Of a DNA stretch of 32,208 nucleotides, positions 17,103 to 23,273 are shown in pieces. The notes below the pieces were generated by a model that made no database searches, was not told where the DNA came from, and worked only from the letters and a program-made list of their open reading frames with translations. The stretch lies in the NCBI GenBank assembly GCA_002633115.1, contig NWBJ01000032.1, forward strand, positions 26,278-58,485, read 5' to 3'. The first letter of the stretch is position 1, and each line of letters opens with the position of its first letter. This DNA is from Muribaculaceae bacterium Zag1. GTDB lineage: Bacteria > Bacteroidota > Bacteroidia > Bacteroidales > Muribaculaceae. Both the position numbers and the translations under genes were made by a program.

Positions 17103-17277
17103 ATCGAGAGATTGGTTTAATCCTCTGGTTCCCTGAGAGGGGGAGTAATATTAGCAGTTAACAAGGACAAGGGTCGTGAGATGAGCCGAGGGATGGGGAA
17201 CCGGTGCGTCGCTCCCTTTCTTATCTCTCCCTGAGCCGCAAAAAGCCACTCTTGGCACAAGGCGGCAGTTTCATCGG

Positions 17278-17307
17278 CAAAGATAATCAAATTATCTTAA
17301 TTATCAA
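17278..17307 (-). promoter_or_regulatory. promoter of the five-gene exported operon
   Basis: On the minus strand a TATCTTTG -7 box (17278-17285) has TTGA at 17304-17307 at -33. The 30-base block is identical at 27 positions to the promoter at 9597-9626. The leader of about 175 bases contains no recognised riboswitch. Confidence 0.75.
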
Positions 17308-17406
17308 TAAAATTTTTCTAAATTATCAAATAAAAAGAGATGTAATGAACTTGAAAGCTCATTTTACCATAAAACCGGAACCATAAAACCGGAATCATAA
17401 AACCGT

Positions 17407-17487
17407 AAGGACATAAGAAACATAAGGACATAAAGCCATATACTAAAGGTTTGTGGCTTTATGTCCTTATGTTTCTTATGTCCTTAT
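17407..17487. repeat. perfect 33-bp inverted repeat (CATAAGGAC family)
   Basis: Arms 17407-17439 and 17455-17487 are exact complements around a 15-base loop, and direct copies of CTTATGTCCTTATGTTT follow to about 17512. Same family as 1829-2006. It lies between the operon promoter and the ribE 3' end. With the operon leader it fills the gap at 17103-17569, where no gene is seen. Confidence 0.8.
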
Positions 17488-17531
17488 GTTTCTTATGTCC
17501 TTGTGGTTTTATGGTTATGGTTTTATGGTTT

Positions 17532-17549
17532 CAGAGCCTGAAGGCTCTG
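17532..17549 (-). terminator. hairpin downstream of riboflavin synthase
   Basis: CAGAGCC and GGCTCTG form a perfect 7-bp stem with a four-base loop, 21 bases past the ribE stop. Downstream sequence on the minus strand is A/T-rich but lacks a clean T-tract. Confidence 0.5.
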
Positions 17550-17569
17550 GCTTGAGAAAGGTTCTTCGC

Positions 17570-18181
17570 TTATAATTCGCGCTCGGTGAAGAGGCGAGCG
17601 ATGTATTTGCCGATGATGTCAAATTCGAGGTTAACGCGTGTGCCCACCTCGATTTGGCAGAAATTGGTATGCTCAAAGGTGTAGGGGATGATGGCCACGC
17701 GGAACGAGCGCGGCTCGCTGTCGCACACCGTGAGGCTTACGCCATTGACGGTGATCGAGCCTTTCTCGACCGTCACATATCCCTTGGCTGCCATTTCGGC
17801 CGGTATGTCGTACTCGAATTTGTAGTACTTGCTGCCCTCGACATCCTCGACAGCCGTGCAAACGGCTGTGCAATCGACATGACCCTGCACGATGTGGCCG
17901 TCGAGGCGCCCATTCATCAGCATCGAGCGCTCAAGGTTGACCAATGAGCCGGGCTTGAGGTCGCCGAGGTTGGTGCGGTCGAGGGTCTCTTGGATAGCCA
18001 CCACGGCGTAGGTGCCGTCGGGGGCTATCTCCACTACAGTTAGGCATACGCCATTGTGCGACACCGACTGGTCAATCTTCAATTCGTTGGCGAAGGAGCA
18101 TTTCACTCTCAGCACCAGGTTGCCCTCAGCGTGTCGAGCCTCGACCACCTGAGCGGCTTCTTCTACTATTCCTGAAAACAC
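17570..18181 (-). CDS. ribE: riboflavin synthase, alpha subunit
   Basis: A 203-residue enzyme that dismutates two 6,7-dimethyl-8-ribityllumazines into riboflavin in the cytosol. The start is a GTG codon giving the family N-terminus MFSGIVEE. Two lumazine-binding repeats are visible: residues about 1-95 (SVSHNGVCLTVVEI, then LERSM) and about 96-195 (GHIVQGHVDC, GSITVNGVSLTV). Length and motif order match RibE/RibC. Other riboflavin genes are not nearby, and no FMN riboswitch is visible upstream, where seven-base repeats and two REP-like copies are found instead. Confidence 0.96.
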   Translation of the reverse strand: MFSGIVEEAAQVVEARHAEGNLVLRVKCSFANELKIDQSVSHNGVCLTVVEIAPDGTYAVVAIQETLDRTNLGDLKPGSLVNLERSMLMNGRLDGHIVQGHVDCTAVCTAVEDVEGSKYYKFEYDIPAEMAAKGYVTVEKGSITVNGVSLTVCDSEPRSFRVAIIPYTFEHTNFCQIEVGTRVNLEFDIIGKYIARLFTEREL

Positions 18182-18187
18182 TGTAAT

Positions 18188-18215
18188 CTAAGTAATAAGT
18201 AAAAAGTAATAAGTA
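18188..18215 (-). repeat. four seven-base repeats in the ribE leader
   Basis: Plus-strand units CTAAGTA, ATAAGTA, AAAAGTA, ATAAGTA end six bases before the GTG start of ribE. On the coding strand they read TACTTAT/TACTTTT. Confidence 0.7.
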
Positions 18216-18224
18216 ATCCTCCCA

Positions 18225-18308
18225 GCTACCCCGTAGGGGTTGTTTCATATAGCAATAAGGTCATCCCCTCTTTGCTACCCCGTAGGGGTTGTTTCATATT
18301 GCATTAAG
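18225..18308. repeat. REP-like repeats, copies 2 and 3 in tandem
   Basis: Two direct copies of about 36 bases (from 18225 and 18274) start GCTACCCCGTAGGGGTTG and end with an AATAAGG or ATTAAGG motif, 49 bases apart. They differ at only two positions. The second copy includes the GH31 stop codon at 18304-18306, so the repeat defines the end of that protein-coding gene. Confidence 0.8.
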
Positions 18309-20685
18309 GTTGCACGGTCACAATAGGGGATTGCGATGGATTGAATTTGACACCCATGGCAGCTTGTCCATTGTATGTTGTCTGCGTGCCATCGCCATTG
18401 TTTAGGCCTATGCTTTGTACCTCAGGCTTTATCCCATTGAATACCAATAGGAAGTTGAGTTCGTCAGCCGCGCCAGGATAGGTTCCTTCGGTGGATATGC
18501 TGACTGTGATGGTGCCATCCTGATACTCGCCCTTGAAATGGATCAGGCGGTATTCGCCCTTCTCAAGAGCCTTGGGGTCAAGGCGGTTGTCATCATAGAG
18601 GGTGAACTCTGAGCTTACGCCCTCGACTGGGAAGAATTGCACCGTCAGATTGGCCGGATTGTAATCAGCAGTCGAGGCCATGTCATTGTCAGCCATCGGG
18701 ATAAACGCGCCGGCCTTGGCAAACATAGGCAGCACCTCGAGCGGAGCCGGATAGGTGGCTGTCGAACCACCCGGATACTGAGTGAAGGGAGCCTTGAAGT
18801 CAACCCAAGTGCCTTGCGGGAAGATCACCTCACGCTCGGTTGCGCCCTGGTTCAGCACCGGTGCGATCAGCACCTCTGAGCCCCACAGGTATTCGTCGTT
18901 GATTGCGTCATAGGCGTGGCTGCCAGCCTCGGTGAAGTTGAGCGGACGCACCAGCGGATAGCCGTATTGGGCGTTCTCATAAGCCAAGGTGTAGTTGTAG
19001 GGCAGCCAGCGATAGCGCTCCTTGATCAGCGGCAGGATGATTGATGCATACTTGGGATAGTGGTAGGGTTCGGCCTTGTACTGTGCGTGGGTGCGCAGCA
19101 TGGGCGAGAAAGTGCCCAGTTGCAGCCAACGCACATACAGCTCGGCATCCTCGGGGCGCTGCTTGTCGACAGCAAAACCGCCTACGTCGTGGCCCATATA
19201 GCCCAGACCGCTCAGGCCCGAGTTGAGCATGATGGTCACCTGGGGTTGCAGTCCGCCCCACGAGCGCGACACGTCGGTCGACCAAGGGAACACCGAATAG
19301 CGCTGCAAGCCAGTGGTGCCACCGCGCATCATTGTCACCAGTCGGGTGTCGGGATATTCCTCAGCGAACAGCTCTGAGATGATTTCGCTCCAGTCGTTGC
19401 CATACTGGTTGTGGTATTGGCGCGAGGTCAAGCCATTGTGGTGCAAGCCATTGGGATGCACTTCGGGTTCGCCCAAGTCGCCCCACCATCCGGTGATGCC
19501 GCCATCGGTGAGCTCTTTGTAGCGTTGGCGCATCCAAGCACGAGTGTCAGGATTAGAGACGTCGAGCATGCCGCCTTCGCCCACCCAGATAGTAACTTCT
19601 TGCGGGCCCTGGCCGGTGGTGTCGGCCATAAACATTCCCTTGGGAGCCAATTCGTTGTAATTATCGATAGCCTTGCCATTGCGCAGCACGTAGGGCTGCG
19701 AGATGGCGATTAGATTCACATTTTGATCTTTGAGGTTGGCGAGCATTTTCTCTGGATTTGGCCATTGCTTGGGCTCCCAAGCCAGGCGACCCATGTCTTG
19801 CTCCTTGCCGTACCAGTACAGGTCAAGCACGATGCCATCGACGGGGTATCCGCGCTTTTTGAGCGAATCGATTGCTCCGACAGTCTCTTTCTCGTTGTGA
19901 TAGCCGTATTTCGAGGTGATATAGCCAAGGCTCCAGAGCGGCGGCAGCGGCTGCCGACCGGTGAGGCTGGTGAGTTCGCGTGTCACGTCGGCGATGGTCT
20001 CAGCGCCGTTGATATAATAATAGGTGATCGGATTAGGATTCTCGGTGATATATTTGATGGTGTCGTCCTCGCCCAGGATCATTTCCGCTGCGGCGTAGTC
20101 ATCAAAGAGGATGGCGAAGCCGTCAGACGAAATAAACAGAGGCATGGTGATATTCATCTGCGAGATGCGAGGGTCGCCCTGGGTGTAACCATAGTTTTGG
20201 CGATTGTACATCACCAGCGTGTCGCCGCGCAGATTGATGCTGTGGCCGCGTTCTCCAGCTCCGTAATATGCGCCGCGCGAGGTGGTCTTGAGCGTGATGC
20301 ACTGGCGCCCGTCAGGTAGTATGATAGGCTCGTTGGTCGAATTGACGATTTTGTTTACGCCGCCGTTGATCGAGGTGTTGCCGTCGGCCTTGTTGAGCGT
20401 AGCGGTCAGACCCGAGGGGGTAGAGAGCACGTCGCTGCTCTTCGACACTTTTACCTTGGCTCCTTGGGCCAATCCGTCGAGCACTGTGGCGCGAGAGGGC
20501 AGCGCCTGTTGGCCCTCGGCGGCACTCTCCACACGGATTATATTGTCAGTGACAGCAGTCACCACCACGTGGCGATCGCTGACGTTGGTCGACATTTGCG
20601 ACTGTTCCTGAGTCTTGGTGCAAGCGCTGGCCAGCAGAGCGGCAAGCATTAATGCCGCGTTTCTGATAATCTTTGCGTTGAACAT
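18304..20685 (-). CDS. GH31 family alpha-glucosidase/alpha-xylosidase-type lipoprotein
   Basis: A 793-residue exported glycosidase. The lipobox LASAC gives a lipidated Cys22. An N-terminal beta-sandwich is followed by the GH31 (beta/alpha)8 barrel, with the substrate motif DGIVLDLYWYG, the nucleophile D403 in WWGDLGEPE and the acid/base D500 in MGHDVGGF. C-terminal beta domains follow. Family members cleave alpha-glucosyl or alpha-xylosyl residues with retention. It is probably anchored to the outer membrane or periplasm and feeds on starch-like or xyloglucan-type glycans. No SusC/SusD pair adjoins it. The last codon lies within a REP-like repeat. Confidence 0.94.
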   Translation of the reverse strand: MFNAKIIRNAALMLAALLASACTKTQEQSQMSTNVSDRHVVVTAVTDNIIRVESAAEGQQALPSRATVLDGLAQGAKVKVSKSSDVLSTPSGLTATLNKADGNTSINGGVNKIVNSTNEPIILPDGRQCITLKTTSRGAYYGAGERGHSINLRGDTLVMYNRQNYGYTQGDPRISQMNITMPLFISSDGFAILFDDYAAAEMILGEDDTIKYITENPNPITYYYINGAETIADVTRELTSLTGRQPLPPLWSLGYITSKYGYHNEKETVGAIDSLKKRGYPVDGIVLDLYWYGKEQDMGRLAWEPKQWPNPEKMLANLKDQNVNLIAISQPYVLRNGKAIDNYNELAPKGMFMADTTGQGPQEVTIWVGEGGMLDVSNPDTRAWMRQRYKELTDGGITGWWGDLGEPEVHPNGLHHNGLTSRQYHNQYGNDWSEIISELFAEEYPDTRLVTMMRGGTTGLQRYSVFPWSTDVSRSWGGLQPQVTIMLNSGLSGLGYMGHDVGGFAVDKQRPEDAELYVRWLQLGTFSPMLRTHAQYKAEPYHYPKYASIILPLIKERYRWLPYNYTLAYENAQYGYPLVRPLNFTEAGSHAYDAINDEYLWGSEVLIAPVLNQGATEREVIFPQGTWVDFKAPFTQYPGGSTATYPAPLEVLPMFAKAGAFIPMADNDMASTADYNPANLTVQFFPVEGVSSEFTLYDDNRLDPKALEKGEYRLIHFKGEYQDGTITVSISTEGTYPGAADELNFLLVFNGIKPEVQSIGLNNGDGTQTTYNGQAAMGVKFNPSQSPIVTVQP

Positions 20686-20730
20686 GGATAGATATTAGTT
20701 ATGAGTTATGGACTTGGAGTAATAAAATGA

Positions 20731-20842
20731 AAAACCACGGATTTCACGGATTACACGGATTGATGGGGGAGTATCGAAGCCGTCTTAGATTACAGGACTC
20801 CCTGCTTTGGAAATCCGTGTAATCCGTGTAATCTGTGGTTTT
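20731..20842. repeat. long inverted repeat between two minus-strand genes
   Basis: Arms of 31 bases (20731-20761 and 20812-20842) pair with two mismatches. Each carries AATCCGTGTAATCCGTG-type units ending in GTGGTTTT. An inner stem (GGGAGT/ACTCCC) adds to it. A diverged half copy is at about 23222-23252. It lies just after the 562-residue gene and may act as its terminator. Confidence 0.75.
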
Positions 20843-20851
20843 AATTAAGAA

Positions 20852-22540
20852 TCAGGGGTCGATGTTGTTGAGGTAGGCCTGGATGCGGATCGAGGTCTCC
20901 TCGGGGGTATTGAAGGGGGTCTTCCGAGCCTTCTTCTTATACGACAGGCGAGCATGGCGCGCCACATTGGTGAATGTGCGCGAATCCTTAAGTCTGGGTG
21001 CCCAAGTCTCAACCAACTTGTGGCGGTCGATTTGGTTCATGTCGTTGTAGAGCCCTTGCAGGTCGGGGTAGGATTCCATTTCGGCCTTCTCCCAGATCTG
21101 GTTGGTGTCGAGGTATCTCACTGCGGCCTCAAGCGAACGGTCGGCTGGGTCAAGCGGCGCTTGCGCTTGTGCGGTAGCTTGCGAGGCATCTTGTGTCTGC
21201 GCTTGGGTTGCAGTGTCGGACGGCACGGCCACTGGCACCTCTACCACTGTCTCTGCGGCGGCGATGGTTGGTTTGTCGTTGCTTTTGGAGCCACCAGTGC
21301 CAAGGCAAGCCAGCATGATGAGCGCGCCGATCACTGCTCCGCCGAGAGCGAAGAGCGACCGCTCGAGCCATTGCTGCTTGAGACTGCTCGAAGCCTTATA
21401 GAATAGGTGGTTGCTGCGGCCAGCGCCCTCTTGGATATCGCTTGTGGCCTCGTACCCATCGATAGGACTGTCTGCCAGGTCGGCATTGGTGGTAATCTCA
21501 AATTCGATTACTGTGCCGATTGCCGCCGACTTGGCCGGAATCTGGAAATGGTAAGTCTTCTTGCGCTCCTGTCCGATTTGGCGCTCTTGGCTGGGCTGGC
21601 GCTCTTGCGTAGCCTCAACGCGTGGGGTCGGTTCGCTCTCGCTATTATTTTCAGCGGAATCTGAGGCGCTGAATGGCTCATTCTTGGCCACTGGCTCAGG
21701 CTTGGGCGCAGGCTTGGATTCGCGCACTGGTATGGGAGCCGGGCGCGAGGGATTGAGGTTGGGAGCGCGCATCTCGCCTTGGGCCACATATATTGCCTGC
21801 TTGATGTCGGCGGCGTTGTCCTTTACCCATACGATGTCGATGTTGCGCGACATAGGCACGAAGTATGGCAGGTCAAACTTCTGGCCGTAGATGGTGGGGC
21901 GATAGCCGTCGACCTCGTTCTTGTGCGGTGGCAGCAACACAGCCATATCCTCGAGCGGAGCCGAGGTAAGATTGGTGCCAGCCACATTGGTGGTGATGTC
22001 TTGGTCGATGAGCATCACCCCGGCAAAGGTCAGATAGCAAGGCTGATAGCGATAGGGACCAAGCAGGTCGGCAAGCGAGGCCCCGGTGCGCGGGCCATAG
22101 TAGCGATAGGCATAAGCCAGGCCCTCTGAGGGAGCAAACACGGGGTAGAGCACTTCCTCCTCATAGTCGTGCGAGAATACCTCGCGCATATCGGCGATGT
22201 CTTTGGCGCTGACCTCGCTGGCCTCGACCTTGTGGGTTATGAATTGCACAAAGTTGAGCACATCCTTGTCGGGAATGCGCAGCGAGTAGGGGATGTAGAT
22301 CCAAGCGGCGAGGTGGCTGCCGGGCGACTTGGGTATGGTGCGCAGCACCACCACAAACATGCCGGTGTCGATGTATTTGACCAAGTAGAAGATTGAGAGG
22401 CCAGCTATCGGATAATCGACTTGGCTTACAGCTTCGCGCAAGTCGCACACCCAGCTCTGCACGTAGGGGTCGGGATTGATCTCTACGCGTGTCTGAAACT
22501 CAGCCTGGCTGGTAGTGATATATAGTTGCAGTTTGTCCAT
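20852..22540 (-). CDS. unrecognised 562-residue protein with one central membrane segment
   Basis: No family was recognised. There is no signal peptide. Residues 1-265 form a compact, aromatic-rich domain (SIFYLVKYIDTGMFVVVLRTIP, AAWIYIPYSLRIPD). A Pro/Glu/Ser-rich linker (about 268-330) and a beta-like segment (YHFQIPAKSAAIGTVIEFEI) follow. One hydrophobic helix lies at about 395-414 (ALGGAVIGALIMLACLG). An Ala/Gln-rich spacer and a helical domain (about 465-562) complete it. The topology would put the large N-domain in the cytosol and the C-domain in the periplasm, as in transmembrane sensors, but no signalling motif is visible. It is preceded by a promoter with an operator-like dyad and by the 151-residue membrane protein gene. 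Confidence 0.8.
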   Translation of the reverse strand: MDKLQLYITTSQAEFQTRVEINPDPYVQSWVCDLREAVSQVDYPIAGLSIFYLVKYIDTGMFVVVLRTIPKSPGSHLAAWIYIPYSLRIPDKDVLNFVQFITHKVEASEVSAKDIADMREVFSHDYEEEVLYPVFAPSEGLAYAYRYYGPRTGASLADLLGPYRYQPCYLTFAGVMLIDQDITTNVAGTNLTSAPLEDMAVLLPPHKNEVDGYRPTIYGQKFDLPYFVPMSRNIDIVWVKDNAADIKQAIYVAQGEMRAPNLNPSRPAPIPVRESKPAPKPEPVAKNEPFSASDSAENNSESEPTPRVEATQERQPSQERQIGQERKKTYHFQIPAKSAAIGTVIEFEITTNADLADSPIDGYEATSDIQEGAGRSNHLFYKASSSLKQQWLERSLFALGGAVIGALIMLACLGTGGSKSNDKPTIAAAETVVEVPVAVPSDTATQAQTQDASQATAQAQAPLDPADRSLEAAVRYLDTNQIWEKAEMESYPDLQGLYNDMNQIDRHKLVETWAPRLKDSRTFTNVARHARLSYKKKARKTPFNTPEETSIRIQAYLNNIDP

Positions 22541-22579
22541 TCAGAGATTATTGGAAACGTACTTTATTAAAACTCACTG

Positions 22580-22610
22580 CAAATTTACGGTTATTTACCG
22601 TAATTTACAA
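22580..22610 (-). promoter_or_regulatory. promoter with operator-like dyad for the 562-residue gene
   Basis: The minus strand reads TAAATTTG (22580-22587), a perfect -7 box, with TTTG near 22607-22610 at -33. A perfect dyad TTACGGT-5-ACCGTAA (22585-22603) fills the spacer between the two boxes, an ideal repressor site. Confidence 0.6.
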
Positions 22611-22647
22611 ATGAAAACTTTCCATTTGCCAAAAAAATACTTATAGG

Positions 22648-23103
22648 TTATCTGCCCAGCTCCCGGCTTGTGCGCAGTCCTGGGGTGATATGCAGCGGGA
22701 AGGCGGCGAATAAGCCCGTCCTTTGGCTGTTGTATCTCACGTGATAGCGCCCCGGCGGCATGTACTTGACACGGAAATATGCTTGCTGGGGTGGCAGCAG
22801 GGCTCCCCGTCCTGGAGTGAGGCGCTCCTCAATCATCAGGTCATTGCCCTTTTTGGTGATTGCCAAGCTCAACGCGCCAGTGTCAGTGAGGCCGTCTACG
22901 CCGTATCGCCACAACTCGATGCCGCCGCTGTCGGGGCAATAAACCTCAATCTTGGGCGTGTCGGTGGGCGAATCGCTCAGGTCACCAGCCACGAGGTATT
23001 CCTCGACTGGCCCTCGGGCCGAAGGCCGAGCGCTGAACGCCACGATTGCGGCAGCTATGACAGCCAATATGATGTAAAATTCTACAGAGTGGAAAAAAGA
23101 CAT
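22648..23103 (-). CDS. small membrane-anchored protein, unrecognised
   Basis: The start chosen is 23103 (MSFFHSVEFYIILAVIAAAI), giving 151 residues. Upstream in-frame extension to 23193 is encoded by the seven-base repeats and reads as Phe/His/Ser repeats, so it is probably leader. One membrane helix (about residues 8-26) is followed by a soluble, probably periplasmic domain with beta features (KIEVYCPDSGGIELWRYG, AYFRVKYMPPGRYHVRYN). It lies between the PpiD-type gene and the 562-residue gene, all on the minus strand. Function unknown. Confidence 0.75.
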   Translation of the reverse strand: MSFFHSVEFYIILAVIAAAIVAFSARPSARGPVEEYLVAGDLSDSPTDTPKIEVYCPDSGGIELWRYGVDGLTDTGALSLAITKKGNDLMIEERLTPGRGALLPPQQAYFRVKYMPPGRYHVRYNSQRTGLFAAFPLHITPGLRTSRELGR

Positions 23104-23111
23104 TGCTAAAT

Positions 23112-23167
23112 GAAAAATGAAGAATGAAGAATGAAAAATGAAGAATGAAGAATGAAGAATGAAAAAT
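23112..23167 (-). repeat. eight tandem seven-base repeats (GAARAAT)
   Basis: Eight exact heptamers alternate GAAAAAT and GAAGAAT in the order A,G,G,A,G,G,G,A without interruption, ending eight bases before the start codon of the 151-residue protein. A tract of this kind can change length by strand slippage and is in frame with the upstream extension only for some unit counts. Confidence 0.85.
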
Positions 23168-23178
23168 ATGGTAAGAGA

Positions 23179-23213
23179 AATCCCCAAATCCACCGAGGGC
23201 GGGTTTGGGGATT
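23179..23213 (-). terminator. hairpin downstream of the PpiD-type gene
   Basis: Arms 23179-23191 and 23201-23213 (AATCCCCAAATCC with GGGTTTGGGGATT) pair over 13 bases with one wobble. On the minus strand it is followed by TTCTCTTACC. It lies about 60 bases beyond the stop codon. Confidence 0.6.
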
Positions 23214-23273
23214 CTGATATCTGGGTAAATCTGTGTGAATCTGCGGGTTTAGGTCAGATTACACATCAGAGGT

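Noticed and set aside
18182-18303. FMN riboswitch upstream of riboflavin synthase
   Set aside because: The gap consists of seven-base repeats and REP-like copies; no conserved FMN aptamer motif is visible.
3176-20685. A polysaccharide utilisation locus
   Set aside because: GH95 and GH31 genes are far apart and no SusC/SusD pair or hybrid regulator is present in the window.
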